A stretch of DNA of 61,211 nucleotides from Pseudomonas sp. S30 (GTDB lineage Bacteria; Pseudomonadota; Gammaproteobacteria; Pseudomonadales; Pseudomonadaceae): NCBI RefSeq assembly GCF_016518545.1, contig NZ_JACVTO010000026.1, positions 1 through 61,211 on the forward strand. The letters run 5' to 3'. Shown piece by piece: positions 52,801 through 61,139 of the stretch. The position numbers and the translations under genes were made by a program. Numbering within the stretch: the stretch's first letter is position 1; the number at the start of each line of letters is the position of its first letter. The notes beneath the pieces were generated by a model that saw only the letters and a program-made list of their open reading frames with translations, was not told where the DNA came from and ran no database searches.

Positions 52801-53061
52801 GCCACGGGCGCGCTCGGCGTGTTCGCCTCCAGCGGCGCACTGGGGCGCGTGCTGAGCAAGGCGTTGCAGTCGGCCAGGCAGCTGCTGGGTGTGCGCCAGG
52901 CCGTGCAGGCGGTGGCGATGGAGAAGATGACGGTGGCCAAGTGGATGAAGCAGCTGGCCGACGAGATCGGCTTCGACGCCGCCTCGGAAATGTTTCCCGC
53001 ACTCTACGAAGGATTCGATACGCAGCTGTTGCGGCTGATCGAGCACCGCACCTGGCGCTGA
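49831..53061 (+). CDS. Dermonecrotic-toxin-family (DUF6543-like) large protein
   Basis: 1076 residues from the ATG at 49831 (GGAG 9 bases upstream). The middle regions repeat the pattern of Pseudomonas dermonecrotic-toxin N-domains: a helical segment, then ISNYLKDRLDLALDPNEVTV, DALDLRRSYIEAV and LLYAPGAPDGDFLVYPS; a second copy of the DxxxV motif occurs at PIDPDKVMVDISDSE. A hydrophobic stretch (EWVIVVASLLTIPIPPANML) lies near 955-980. No catalytic motif is seen and it is shorter than many relatives. It is a lone gene with no obvious secretion partner. Toxicity is inferred from family only. Confidence 0.68.
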   Translation: MIDLFGFDLSSDPKNPGRGVNPDASQADQLQALADCVVYLRQCLMAAPALDASLQPLADEPWDAFRLRLQPALDEVSARREQWWSIQSVLRLDGTLLSSHLMRLMDLEGLTFLNAHHEQRSAIRDLLLTRGETGQPHEVCLVVGDERIRLPGTYASLPDQDEDEAQERPRTGDVLVHCVTTGIWFDREPRRVAKALRARLRQDCIWATLLSEAQRLSLEQDVECDLAFVPLERSMFKGLLKDLQQLQEVLMAHAMQDGDDPVKIVTTLQAAAHLEPFVYQAERYSARSSAAYLDSLLPAWRRFLTGDELQGYQALEAQVQKATKHSEDLLGHLSSLEDYAKHAISNYLKDRLDLALDPNEVTVRIEHRFALDVSKPEPSDATLLRWALRGGYRGQRLAVKVLGTSLAAEAVQDMIDALDLRRSYIEAVTQRYQRDDMRQGVVDCIAARLALSVRAARHQGAAKAACELVEAAMADQMQARGIKAGLIGLGQERAVLKHLLYLSDASIHLLYAPGAPDGDFLVYPSTIAMNEAIIGWAADEQGVEFLVEQSALADREGVQRQLEQARRLPDRWSPDDLRVQWIESQAWSDVLHALGARRCSAMRDDLLASTPQWYIDAPAQLRQALGDVDQELEQVSALYSVAAPLMGLDDYARQQVADYINAVPGNRGGPIDPDKVMVDISDSERRTLTQAVIEGYAASFNFAQFARIDSVDGQDVSHLSREVLASYIRSARLGERYIERLQSTFLDPSFPGHAAQRELHRLLISLKMRRDLLSQLMQGQVPKRVAAWMLAGVESLAGPNVLEDFAVVDLRVDGVRIEGAYRLYRRSRPQAGEAIYLPDVPRGPAYRSRAQVADSWGDDGLGDYFYRRASWNNQPRLGSLHKRIVDAGEGGAALAMAALQPYKDQPLTDLADDLPPRVQRLIADADRQAVSVAERVSSVVVEWVIVVASLLTIPIPPANMLIGIGCAVRSFVNAGQAWRDGDRTSAMTQFATGALGVFASSGALGRVLSKALQSARQLLGVRQAVQAVAMEKMTVAKWMKQLADEIGFDAASEMFPALYEGFDTQLLRLIEHRTWR

Positions 53062-53067
53062 GGTGCG

Positions 53068-53871
53068 TCAGCGCGAGTCCCAGCCCATTCGTCGGCTCAC
53101 GGCTTGGCTGGCCTCCAGCAGTCGCTCTGCGGCCGGGCCCGATGTGTCGGCGTGGAACATCGAGGTCGGGCCGACGACGGTCATCACCGCGGCGACCTGG
53201 CCCAGGGCGTTGAACACCGGGGCGGACAGCGCATCCACACCCGGCATCAGCAAGCCATGGACATGGTGCAGGCCGCGTTCGCGGATGTGCGCCAGTACGG
53301 GCGCGTAGTCTTCGCTCGCCTGCCCGCGCGCAGCCAGTTCCTGGTCACGCAGCTCATGGATTTCGCGCTCGGGCAGGTGCGCGGCGAACACCAGCCCGGT
53401 GGACGAACTGAGCAGTGGCAGCACCGAGCCGATCTGCGTGACCACGGTGACCGCGCGCACCGCAGGCTCGATGCTCACCACCGTCGCGCCCCGATTGCCC
53501 CATACCGCGATGAAGCAGGTCTCGTTCAGCGCATCGCGCAGTTCGGACAGCGGCAGGGCGGCGACCTTGAGCACGTCGATGCTGCCCAGCGCCGCCAGTC
53601 CCACCCGCAAGGCCTCGCGGCCCAGGCCGTAGTGATTGGTGGCCGCGTCCTGTTCGGCGAAGCCGCTGGCGATCAGTGCCTGCAGGTAACGGTGCACCTT
53701 GCTTGCGGGCATCTGTACATGTTCGGCCAGACGCGACAGGGAAGTGGAGGGCGACAGTTCGGCCAGAGCCTTGAGAATGTCGGTCCCGACCTCGGCCGAG
53801 CGGACTTTCTGTTTGTTGTGGTCAGGAGTGGGCTTGTCTTTGGACATCGCGGGGTGGGTCCGGGGGATCAT
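53068..53871 (-). CDS. hmgR: IclR-family repressor of the homogentisate operon (HmgR)
   Basis: 267 residues. An N-terminal wHTH (DILKALAELSPSTSLSRLAEHV, then KVHRYLQALI) precedes the IclR effector domain ending with NALGQVAAVMTVVG. Start 53871 has AAAGG 7 bases upstream; 53847 is an alternative. It is divergent from hmgA with a palindromic operator between. In P. putida, HmgR represses hmgABC and homogentisate relieves it. Confidence 0.87.
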   Translation of the reverse strand: MIPRTHPAMSKDKPTPDHNKQKVRSAEVGTDILKALAELSPSTSLSRLAEHVQMPASKVHRYLQALIASGFAEQDAATNHYGLGREALRVGLAALGSIDVLKVAALPLSELRDALNETCFIAVWGNRGATVVSIEPAVRAVTVVTQIGSVLPLLSSSTGLVFAAHLPEREIHELRDQELAARGQASEDYAPVLAHIRERGLHHVHGLLMPGVDALSAPVFNALGQVAAVMTVVGPTSMFHADTSGPAAERLLEASQAVSRRMGWDSR

Positions 53872-53909
53872 CGTGGCGCCTTTATAGCTTGACGCCTGCG
53901 ACGGAGCAA

Positions 53910-53935
53910 ATTACGTTATGCGTAATTGGATTACG
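53910..53935. promoter_or_regulatory. Probable HmgR operator
   Basis: ATTACG-TTATG-CGTAAT (53910-53926) is a perfect 6-bp dyad with a 5-base spacer, followed by a third half-site ATTACG (53930-53935). It lies between hmgR (start 53871) and hmgA (start 54035), the expected place for repression of both promoters. Confidence 0.65.
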
Positions 53936-54034
53936 AAAAATACAATGTCCAACGCTGCCTTCGGCTCACTGTCCTCGCCAGCCGCGAGCCGTGCCCGTAT
54001 CGGCAGCCAAGGCTCCTCGAGCCCGGAGGCCCCG

Positions 54035-55336
54035 ATGACCTGCGACACCCTCTGCGAACCCACTTACCTCAGCGGCTTTGGCAACGAGTTCGCCAGCGAG
54101 GCGCTGCCCGGTGCGCTACCGGTCGGCCAGAACTCCCCACAGCGGGCGCCCTACGGGCTGTACGCCGAGCTGTTGTCAGGTACCGCCTTCACCATGCCGC
54201 GTCACGAGCTGCGGCGCAGCTGGCTGTACCGCATCCGACCTTCGGCCCTGCATCCGCGCTTCGAGCGCCTGGCCCAGCAGCCGCTGGCGGGTGGGTTGGC
54301 GGCGGCCAACCCCAATCGCCTGCGGTGGAATCCTCGGCCCATTCCCGGCGAGCCCACCGATTTCATCGACGGCTGGCAGCCCATGGTGGCCAACGCGCCG
54401 GCCGATCGGCCCGCTGGCGTGAGCATCTACCTTTACGGCGCCAACCGCTCGATGCAGCGGGTGTTCTTCGATGCCGACGGCGAGCTGCTGCTGGTGCCGC
54501 AGCAGGGCCGCTTGCGCATTGCCACCGAGCTGGGCGTGCTGCAGGTCGAGCCGCAGCAGATCGCGGTGATTCCCCGCGGGATGAAATTTCGCGTCGAGCT
54601 GCCGGACGGCGAGGCGCGTGGCTACATCGCCGAAAACCATGGTGCGCCCCTGCGCCTGCCCGACCTGGGGCCAATCGGTAGCAACGGCCTGGCCAACCCG
54701 CGTGACTTCCTCACCCCCGTGGCGCACTACGAGGACACCCAGGGCCCGGTGCAACTGGTGCAGAAATTTCTCGGCGAGCACTGGGGCTGCGAGTTGCAGC
54801 ATTCCCCCCTCGACGTGGTGGCCTGGCATGGCAGCAACGTGCCTTACTGCTACGACCTGCGCCGCTTCAACACCCTGGGCACGGTGAGCTTCGACCACCC
54901 GGACCCGTCCATTTTCACCGTGCTGACCTCGCCCAGCAGCGTGCCGGGCCTGGCCAACATGGACTTCGTGATTTTCCCGCCGCGCTGGATGGTGGCGCAA
55001 AACACGTTCCGCCCGCCCTGGTTCCACCGCAACCTGATGAACGAATTCATGGGCCTGATCGACGGCGTCTACGATGCCAAGGCCGACGGCTTCCTGCCCG
55101 GCGGGGCGTCCCTGCACGGGGTGATGAGTGCCCACGGTCCGGATGCCGAGACCTGCGAGAAAGCCATCGCCGCGCAACTGGCGCCTCACCGTATCGAGCA
55201 GACCATGGCCTTCATGTTCGAAACCAGCCAGGTGCTGCGCCCGAGCCGGCAGGCCCTCGACAGCCCCTACCTGCAGGCCGATTACGACAGCTGCTGGGCA
55301 AGCCTGCCGAGCACCTTCAATCCGAACCGGAGATGA
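54035..55336 (+). CDS. hmgA: Homogentisate 1,2-dioxygenase
   Basis: 433 residues, exactly the length of the P. putida enzyme. It begins CEPTYLSGFGNEFASEALPGALPVGQNSP; the Fe(II) ligands lie in WFHRNLMNEFMG and SAHGPD regions. It opens the homogentisate ring to maleylacetoacetate in tyrosine/phenylalanine catabolism. GGAGG precedes the ATG. The frame is open upstream to 53918, but that part lies in the operator and is not coding. Confidence 0.95.
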   Translation: MTCDTLCEPTYLSGFGNEFASEALPGALPVGQNSPQRAPYGLYAELLSGTAFTMPRHELRRSWLYRIRPSALHPRFERLAQQPLAGGLAAANPNRLRWNPRPIPGEPTDFIDGWQPMVANAPADRPAGVSIYLYGANRSMQRVFFDADGELLLVPQQGRLRIATELGVLQVEPQQIAVIPRGMKFRVELPDGEARGYIAENHGAPLRLPDLGPIGSNGLANPRDFLTPVAHYEDTQGPVQLVQKFLGEHWGCELQHSPLDVVAWHGSNVPYCYDLRRFNTLGTVSFDHPDPSIFTVLTSPSSVPGLANMDFVIFPPRWMVAQNTFRPPWFHRNLMNEFMGLIDGVYDAKADGFLPGGASLHGVMSAHGPDAETCEKAIAAQLAPHRIEQTMAFMFETSQVLRPSRQALDSPYLQADYDSCWASLPSTFNPNRR

Positions 55337-55339
55337 TCG

Positions 55340-56632
55340 ATGAACGATAGCGCCATGGCCCGTAGCTGGGTCGAACATGCCAATGGCCACCGCGACTTCC
55401 CCTTGCAGAACCTGCCACTGGGCATCTTCAGTCGCCAGAGCCAGGCGCCGCGCTGTGGCGTGGCCATCGGCGACGCCATCCTCGACCTGCAGCGGGTGCT
55501 GGAGCTGGGGCTGTTCGACGGCCTGGCCAGGACTGCCGTCGAGGCCACCCGTGGTGGTGCCCTGAATGCCTTCTTCGCGCTCGGCACCGCGGCCCGCGTG
55601 GCCCTGCGCGAGCGTCTGCTCGAGCTGCTGGGCGAGCCTGGCGAGCACCGCGGCGAGTTGCAGGCGGCGCTGTACCCGGCCAGCGAGTGCCAGATGCACC
55701 TGCCAGCCAAGGTGGGCGACTACACCGATTTCTACGTCGGCATCGAACATGCGAAGAACGTCGGCAAGTTATTCCGCCCCGACAACCCGCTGCTGCCCAA
55801 CTACAAGCACGTGCCCATCGCCTACCACGGCCGCGCCTCCACCTTGCGCCCTTCGGGAACCGAGGTGCGCCGGCCCAAGGGCCAGACGTTGCCGGCCGGG
55901 CACACCGCGCCGACCTTCGGACCCTGCGCACGGCTGGACTACGAGCTGGAACTGGGCATCTGGATCGGCCAGGGCAACGAGATGGGGCAGGCCATCGCCA
56001 TCGACGAGGCGGCCGGACACGTGGCCGGTTACTGCCTGCTCAACGACTGGTCGGCTCGCGATATCCAGGCCTGGGAGTACCAGCCGCTGGGGCCTTTCCT
56101 GTCCAAGAGCTTCATCACCAGCCTGTCGCCGTGGGTGGTCACGGCCGAGGCCCTGGCGCCGTTTCGTTGTGCGCAGCCGCCTCGCCCGGAAGGCGATCCA
56201 CAGCCGCTGGCCTATCTCTTCGATGCCCAGGACCAGGCCAGCGGTGCACTGGACATCGAGCTCGAAGTGCTGCTGCTCACCCCGCGCATGGCCCAGCAGG
56301 GCCTGGCCCCGGCACGGCTGACCTCGAGCAACAGCCGCAGCATGTACTTCACCGTGGCGCAGATGGTCACCCACCACAGCGTCAACGGCTGCCAGTTGCA
56401 ACCGGGCGATCTGTTCGGCTCAGGCACCTTGTCCGGCGCCGAGTCCGGCTCTTTCGGCAGCCTGCTGGAAATCACCGAAGGCGGAAAACACCCGGTGCAA
56501 CTACCCAGTGGCGAGACGCGGACCTTCCTGGAAGACGGCGACGAGGTCATCCTGCGGGCCAGGTGCATGCGTCCAGGCGTGGCCAGCATCGGTTTCGGCG
56601 AGTGCCGTGGCAGGGTCGTGGCGGCCAACTGA
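55340..56632 (+). CDS. hmgB: Fumarylacetoacetase
   Basis: 430 residues, full length. The active-site signatures are YTDFYVGIEHAKNVGKLFRP, YHGRASTLRPSGT and LNDWSARDIQAWEYQPLGPF, which carry the metal-binding Asp and Glu. It splits fumarylacetoacetate into fumarate and acetoacetate. It starts three bases after hmgA. Confidence 0.95.
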   Translation: MNDSAMARSWVEHANGHRDFPLQNLPLGIFSRQSQAPRCGVAIGDAILDLQRVLELGLFDGLARTAVEATRGGALNAFFALGTAARVALRERLLELLGEPGEHRGELQAALYPASECQMHLPAKVGDYTDFYVGIEHAKNVGKLFRPDNPLLPNYKHVPIAYHGRASTLRPSGTEVRRPKGQTLPAGHTAPTFGPCARLDYELELGIWIGQGNEMGQAIAIDEAAGHVAGYCLLNDWSARDIQAWEYQPLGPFLSKSFITSLSPWVVTAEALAPFRCAQPPRPEGDPQPLAYLFDAQDQASGALDIELEVLLLTPRMAQQGLAPARLTSSNSRSMYFTVAQMVTHHSVNGCQLQPGDLFGSGTLSGAESGSFGSLLEITEGGKHPVQLPSGETRTFLEDGDEVILRARCMRPGVASIGFGECRGRVVAAN

Positions 56633-56646
56633 GCAGAGGGCAGGGC

Positions 56647-57273
56647 ATGGATCTGTTCACTTACTACCGCTCCACGTCGTCGTACCGGGTACGCATCGCC
56701 CTGGCGCTAAAGGGCCTGGACTACAGCGCCGTGCCGGTGAACCTGCTTCTGGGCGAGCAGCGCAGTGCTCACTACCTGGCGCTCAACCCGCAAGGCCGGG
56801 TGCCGACCCTGCGCAGTGACAGCGGCGCCTTGCTGTCGCAGTCGCCGGCGATCGTCGAATTTCTCGAAGAGCGCTATCCCGAGCCGGCGTTGCTGCCGCA
56901 AGACGCCGAACAGCGCGCCAGGGTACGCGCCGTGGCGGCGACCATCGCCTGCGATGTGCACCCGCTGCACAACGTCAGCGTGCTCGATCGGCTGCGCCAG
57001 CTCGGTCACGACGAGATCCAGGTCGGTCAGTGGATCGAGCACTGGATCGGCTTGGGCCTGGCGGCGGTGGAGCGGCAGATCGGCGACCAGGGGTTCTGCT
57101 TCGGTCCAGCGCCGGGTCTTGCCGACCTGTACCTGCTGCCGCAGGTGTACGCCGCCGAACGTTTCAAAGTAGATCTGGCGGGCTGTCCGCGGATTCGCCG
57201 GGTCGCGGCGCTGGCGGGGCAGCATCCGGCGTTCATCCAGGCGCATCCGGCCAATCAAGCCGATACCCCGTGA
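56647..57273 (+). CDS. hmgC: Maleylacetoacetate isomerase (zeta-class GST)
   Basis: 208 residues. The zeta-GST motif YYRSTSSYRVRIALALKGL supplies the glutathione-activating Ser. NPQGRVPTLR and QSPAIVEFLEERYP form the glutathione site. It isomerises maleylacetoacetate to fumarylacetoacetate. It completes the pathway with hmgA and hmgB. Confidence 0.93.
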   Translation: MDLFTYYRSTSSYRVRIALALKGLDYSAVPVNLLLGEQRSAHYLALNPQGRVPTLRSDSGALLSQSPAIVEFLEERYPEPALLPQDAEQRARVRAVAATIACDVHPLHNVSVLDRLRQLGHDEIQVGQWIEHWIGLGLAAVERQIGDQGFCFGPAPGLADLYLLPQVYAAERFKVDLAGCPRIRRVAALAGQHPAFIQAHPANQADTP

Positions 57274-57342
57274 GCCTGGCACAGGCCGAGGGTCGAACCT
57301 GACCGCAGGCCGACAATAACAATGACAGGCAGGTACCTTGCG

Positions 57343-58662
57343 ATGCATGAACAGATAGCCAGCTTTCGCGCGGCACTCGACGCGCGCCCGGTGTCGTCCT
57401 ATCAATGGCACCTGTTGGTGCTGTTGATCCTGCTGCTGGTCACCGACGGCTACGACGCCCAGGTACTGGGCTACGTGATACCGGCCCTGGCCCAGGACTG
57501 GAGCCTGGAAAAAGCCGCGTTCGGGCCGGTATTCAGTGCCAACCTGCTGGGCCTGACCCTGGGTTCGCTGTTGGTCACGCCGCTGGCCGACCGCCTGGGC
57601 GTGCGCCGCGTGCTGCTGGGGTGCGTGTTGCTGTATGCCGGCCTCACGGTGCTGATGGTGTTCGCCACCACCCTCGACAGCCTCATGCTCGCGCGGTTTC
57701 TGTGCGGCATCGGCATGGGCGGGGCGATGCCCAGTGCCATGGCCTTGATGGCCGATTACGCGCCGCCGCGGCTGCGCACCCTGATGGTGACGCTGGCCGC
57801 CTGCGGCTTCTCTCTGGGCGGCGCGGCGGGTGGCTTCGTCGCGGCAGGTTTCATCGACCGCTTCGGTTGGCAGGCGGTGTTTCTCACCGGTGGGGTGGCG
57901 CCGTTGCTGTTGCTGCCGTTTCTGGCGCTGTTCCTGCCCGAGTCACTGCCGCGTCTGTTGCGCGATGCGCCGCCGCATGCGCGCTTGCAGCGTCTGGCTG
58001 CAAGGATGCTCCCCGGCTGGCGACTGCCAGTGGCCGAGCCTGCCGGTGATACCCAGGTAGTCAGCCGGTTCACGGTGCCGGACTTGTTTCGCGATGGCTT
58101 CGCCCGACCGACGCTGCTCATCTGGGGCACTTTTTTCGTCAGCCTGATTCTGCTGTATTTCATGATCAGCTGGCTGCCTTCGCTGTTGCAGGAGAGCGGC
58201 CTGGCGCTGCGTCAGGCCAATCTGGTGACCTCGCTGTTCCTGTTCGCTGGGACCCTGGGCGCTGTCTGCCTGGCCTGGTGCGCCGACCGCGTGGTGCACA
58301 AGGCCAGGCTGCTGGCCGTGGTGCTGCTGGGCGCGGCGCTGTTCAGCGTGCTGGTAGGGCTGAACCATGCCGATCCACGCTGGCTGGTGCCCAGCGTGTT
58401 CGCCGCCGGGTTCTGCATCATCGGCGGACAACTCACCCTCAACGCCTTCGTGAGCAACTTCTACCCGGCCCCGGTGCGCGCCACGGGCACCGGCTGGGCG
58501 CTCGGGGTGGGGCGCTTCGGCTCGATTCTCGGCCCGCTGTTCGGCAGCCTGCTACTGGCCAACCAGGTTCCGGTGCAGTGGATATTGATGCTGTGTGCGA
58601 TCCCGGCGCTGGTCGCGGCGGTGCTGATCAGTCAGGTCCGAGGTCCGGCGCCGCTGCGTTGA
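57343..58662 (+). CDS. MFS aromatic-acid:H+ symporter (AAHS type)
   Basis: 439 residues with 12 spans. The AAHS hallmark is the DGYDAQVLGYVIPAL first helix, motif A as TPLADRLGVRRVLL, and FCGIGMGGAMPSAMALMADY. Position after hmgC suggests uptake of homogentisate, 4-hydroxyphenylpyruvate or a related aromatic acid. The second ATG (57343) is preferred because it gives the conserved N-terminal helix; AGG lies upstream. Confidence 0.87.
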   Translation: MHEQIASFRAALDARPVSSYQWHLLVLLILLLVTDGYDAQVLGYVIPALAQDWSLEKAAFGPVFSANLLGLTLGSLLVTPLADRLGVRRVLLGCVLLYAGLTVLMVFATTLDSLMLARFLCGIGMGGAMPSAMALMADYAPPRLRTLMVTLAACGFSLGGAAGGFVAAGFIDRFGWQAVFLTGGVAPLLLLPFLALFLPESLPRLLRDAPPHARLQRLAARMLPGWRLPVAEPAGDTQVVSRFTVPDLFRDGFARPTLLIWGTFFVSLILLYFMISWLPSLLQESGLALRQANLVTSLFLFAGTLGAVCLAWCADRVVHKARLLAVVLLGAALFSVLVGLNHADPRWLVPSVFAAGFCIIGGQLTLNAFVSNFYPAPVRATGTGWALGVGRFGSILGPLFGSLLLANQVPVQWILMLCAIPALVAAVLISQVRGPAPLR

Positions 58663-58677
58663 CCGGCCAGGGGCGGG

Positions 58678-59484
58678 TCAGTGGATCGATCGCCGGTGGC
58701 TGGGCAGTTGGCTGAGCCGCTCGCTGAGTTTGAGTCGCTGTACCGGATCGTCGGTGAGCAACAGTGCATGCTCCAGATCGAAACGCTCGGCCTGGGGGCA
58801 GTCCAGTTGCTGGTACAGCCCGGCGCGGGTCAGGTAATCGGCGACCTGCGCAGGCCCCAGCTGCATGACCCGCTCGGCGTCGATCAGCGCGGCCAGCGGC
58901 TGGTCGTTGCTGATGTGCAACTGGCGCAGGTTGCGCGACAGACGCTGCAACATCTGGCGAGGGCCGGCACTGCGCAGGTGCTCGGCGTTCAAGGCCATGG
59001 ACGGGCCGTACTGACGGGCCAACAGATCGCGACAGTCGTTGGGATAGAGGCGTCGACCGCCGCTGGGGTCGAGCAGGTGATCGGCGCCTGGAACGCGCAG
59101 TAGAAAATGCCCGGGGAAATTGACGCCCTCGAGGGGGACCCCCAGGCGGCGAGCCAGCTCCAGCGCCACCACCGCCAGCAGCAACGGCTGGCCGCGCCTG
59201 CGCTGCAGTACCTGATGCATCAGCGCAGCCTGGGGCCGCAGTGGATGGTATTCATCCTGGTGGAAGCCCAGCGCAGTGAGCTGACGCAACAAGGGTTGGG
59301 CCAGTTCGGCCGGTGGAAGCACGGGGAGACGGGCGGCAATCTCAAACTGCAGGTCGTTCATCTGGCCGAGACTGGTCCCAGGATCTGCCTGTCGGTCATG
59401 CTCGGCGGCAATCCACAGGGTGGCTTCCAGCAGAGCGACAGGTAGGCGATCCATACAGGCCAGGCAGGCATGACGTGGGTTCAT
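58678..59484 (-). CDS. SirB1-like transglutaminase-fold / TPR protein
   Basis: 268 residues, full family length. MNDLQFEIAARLP, RRRGQPLLLAVVALELARRLGVPLEGVNFPGHFLLRV and NLRQLHISNDQPLAAL are SirB1 features. The catalytic triad of true transglutaminases is not complete. GGAG lies before the ATG. Function is unknown; it is convergent with the transporter gene. Confidence 0.85.
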   Translation of the reverse strand: MNPRHACLACMDRLPVALLEATLWIAAEHDRQADPGTSLGQMNDLQFEIAARLPVLPPAELAQPLLRQLTALGFHQDEYHPLRPQAALMHQVLQRRRGQPLLLAVVALELARRLGVPLEGVNFPGHFLLRVPGADHLLDPSGGRRLYPNDCRDLLARQYGPSMALNAEHLRSAGPRQMLQRLSRNLRQLHISNDQPLAALIDAERVMQLGPAQVADYLTRAGLYQQLDCPQAERFDLEHALLLTDDPVQRLKLSERLSQLPSHRRSIH

Positions 59485-59542
59485 GGCACTTCTCCGCGCA
59501 CACTAGAGGTTTAGCTGTGCTGGGGAGGTTCGTCCAGTCTCC

Positions 59543-59570
59543 GCACCCTTGGCAAGGCTTGCCAGGGTGC
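59543..59570 (-). terminator. Long stem-loop between yebG and the SirB1-like gene
   Basis: GCACCCTTGGCAAG pairs with CTTGCCAGGGTGC with a single bulge. It lies between two minus-strand genes and may end the yebG transcript, although no long T-tract follows. Confidence 0.45.
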
Positions 59571-59655
59571 TTGACCTCGGCCGCGGTTTGCGTTGGCTGA
59601 GGTTGCCGCCCTGCGGTTTCCCACCTGCGGTACCCTGGCCAGCTGCGTACGGGGC

Positions 59656-59925
59656 TTACTCGGCTACCTGCGCACTGTCGTCGAGCAGTTCAGCCAGTGC
59701 ATCGGGCTGGCTCTTGAACGCCCGGGCGAACACGTCGCGGTTCTTGGCCATGTAAATGCCAGCTTCTTCGACCTGCTGTTCGGTCAGCGACGGCACGGCC
59801 TTGTGCAACACCTCGGCCAGGCGCTCGGCCAGTTCGAGCATCTTGTCATGACGATCGGCTTCGGCTTTATCCATGAACAAGCGCTCCGGGTCGCGGCTGC
59901 TGCGGTACACCACTTCGACGGCCAT
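59656..59925 (-). CDS. yebG: YebG-family SOS-induced protein
   Basis: 89 residues matching YebG: AVEVVYRSSRDPERLFMDKAEAD, then LSEQQVEEAGIYM-like helix and ALAELLDD. GAGG precedes the ATG. A LexA box lies 43 bases upstream, as expected for a damage-inducible gene. The exact role is unknown. Confidence 0.88.
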   Translation of the reverse strand: MAVEVVYRSSRDPERLFMDKAEADRHDKMLELAERLAEVLHKAVPSLTEQQVEEAGIYMAKNRDVFARAFKSQPDALAELLDDSAQVAE

Positions 59926-59967
59926 TCATCACCTCTGTGCCTTTTGCGTGTGTGGATTGACTGATCA

Positions 59968-59983
59968 CTGTGTATTTATACAG
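59968..59983. promoter_or_regulatory. LexA (SOS) box upstream of yebG
   Basis: CTGTGTATTTATACAG has the exact CTG-N10-CAG core and an AT-rich spacer, only one position away from perfect symmetry. Confidence 0.88.
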
Positions 59984-60180
59984 TGCTCAGAATAGCGCAT
60001 CCTTTCCGGTCCCGCCAGAGGCTGAGTGGTATTCATCAATCCTCGGCGCTCTATAGCTGTCGACGTGTCCTGCGGCAATCCGCCGCCTTCCCATAGCGGG
60101 GGCTGGCCCCTTAACTGCATGCCACAAGCGTCACATGGCTGACGCATCATGCTGCCTGTCGTAATGGGGACTTATTGATC
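59984..60180. other. Intergenic region upstream of psiE
   Basis: No gene. GCGTCA (60128-60133) and TGACGC (60140-60145) form a 6-bp inverted repeat 35 bases before psiE. I do not see a convincing Pho box (no tandem CTGTCAT repeats). Confidence 0.4.
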
Positions 60181-60654
60181 GTGAACATCAAATGGGCTGA
60201 CAAACTGCGCAAGGGCCTGCATGGCTCGGCGGACTCGCTGGGCAACCTGTGCGTGGAGGCCTTCCACTACCTGGCGCTGTTCGGCATCGGCGCGATCACT
60301 GCCTATGCGGCGGTGGTGACCTTCATCGACATGCTGTCCAAGGGTGGCATCAGTGTGGATGACATCCTGCTGCTGTTCATCTACCTGGAGCTCGGGGCGA
60401 TGGTGGGGATCTACTTCAAGACCAACCACATGCCCATTCGCTTCCTGCTGTACGTGGCCATCACTGCGCTCACGCGCCTGCTGATCGGTGATGTTTCGCA
60501 TCACAAGGCACCGGACGCCGGGCTGCTGTATGTGTGCGGCGGGATCCTGCTGCTGGCGTTGGCGATTCTCGTAGTGCGCTACGCCTCGTTCCGCTACCCG
60601 TCCACACGGGTGATCGACGCCAGCGGCAAGGACGTCGACGAGGTCAAAGGCTGA
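60181..60654 (+). CDS. psiE: PsiE-family phosphate-starvation-inducible membrane protein
   Basis: 157 residues with four membrane spans. LRKGLHGSADSLGNLCVEAFHYLALFGIGAITAYA and YLELGAMVGIYFKTNHMPIRFLLYVAITALTRLLI are PsiE features. The GTG at 60181 is preferred; an in-frame TTG two codons earlier is an alternative, with GGGGA upstream. The role is unknown. Confidence 0.87.
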   Translation: MNIKWADKLRKGLHGSADSLGNLCVEAFHYLALFGIGAITAYAAVVTFIDMLSKGGISVDDILLLFIYLELGAMVGIYFKTNHMPIRFLLYVAITALTRLLIGDVSHHKAPDAGLLYVCGGILLLALAILVVRYASFRYPSTRVIDASGKDVDEVKG

Positions 60655-60718
60655 GGTCTGGAGGTTCCGATCAGAACGCCCGAGAGGGCCGCCAGGGAGG
60701 CTGAGCTGCGCAGCCGGG

Positions 60719-61006
60719 CTAGCGGGCGACGGCAGCCAGCCGAGGCGCGCTGCGATCGGTCATGGCCGCCAGGAGCCCCAGCGCGTCATCGCCTTGCTCG
60801 ATGGCCAGGCCCAGGCGGATGCTGTCGATCACGCGGCGCAGACGAACCGGGTCGTTGCGCTGGGCGGCGCTGATCAACCGTTTGCTGACCACGCCAGTGT
60901 CGTTGGACAACGTCAGCATCACGCTCCCGTCCAGCCGCTCGATGCTGAGGTTGACACGGTAATGGGGGGCGAAGGCGTCGCTGATCAGGTCGAAAGGGTT
61001 GGTCAT
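60719..61006 (-). CDS. DUF3509-family protein
   Basis: 95 residues beginning TNPFDLISDAFAPHYRVNLSIERLDG and containing RRVIDSIRLGLAIEQGD; both are typical of the Pseudomonas-restricted DUF3509 family. Function unknown. It is convergent with psiE. Confidence 0.85.
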   Translation of the reverse strand: MTNPFDLISDAFAPHYRVNLSIERLDGSVMLTLSNDTGVVSKRLISAAQRNDPVRLRRVIDSIRLGLAIEQGDDALGLLAAMTDRSAPRLAAVAR

Positions 61007-61139
61007 GGGCCTGCGTCTTCTTGCAAAGGTGTGTAACGATTGACCGGCGAGGTGGGCGGATGGTTCAGTGCGCCGAAGCAGTCAGCGTACATAACCGGCG
61101 TTCCAGGGCAGGCTGATACCTGAAATCAGCGGGCCAGAC

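Noticed and set aside
53918..54034. N-terminal extension of hmgA
   Set aside because: The frame is open, but it overlaps the operator; the family N-terminus and GGAGG support the ATG at 54035.
60128..60170. A Pho box upstream of psiE
   Set aside because: No tandem CTGTCAT-like repeats; only an isolated 6-bp dyad is seen.
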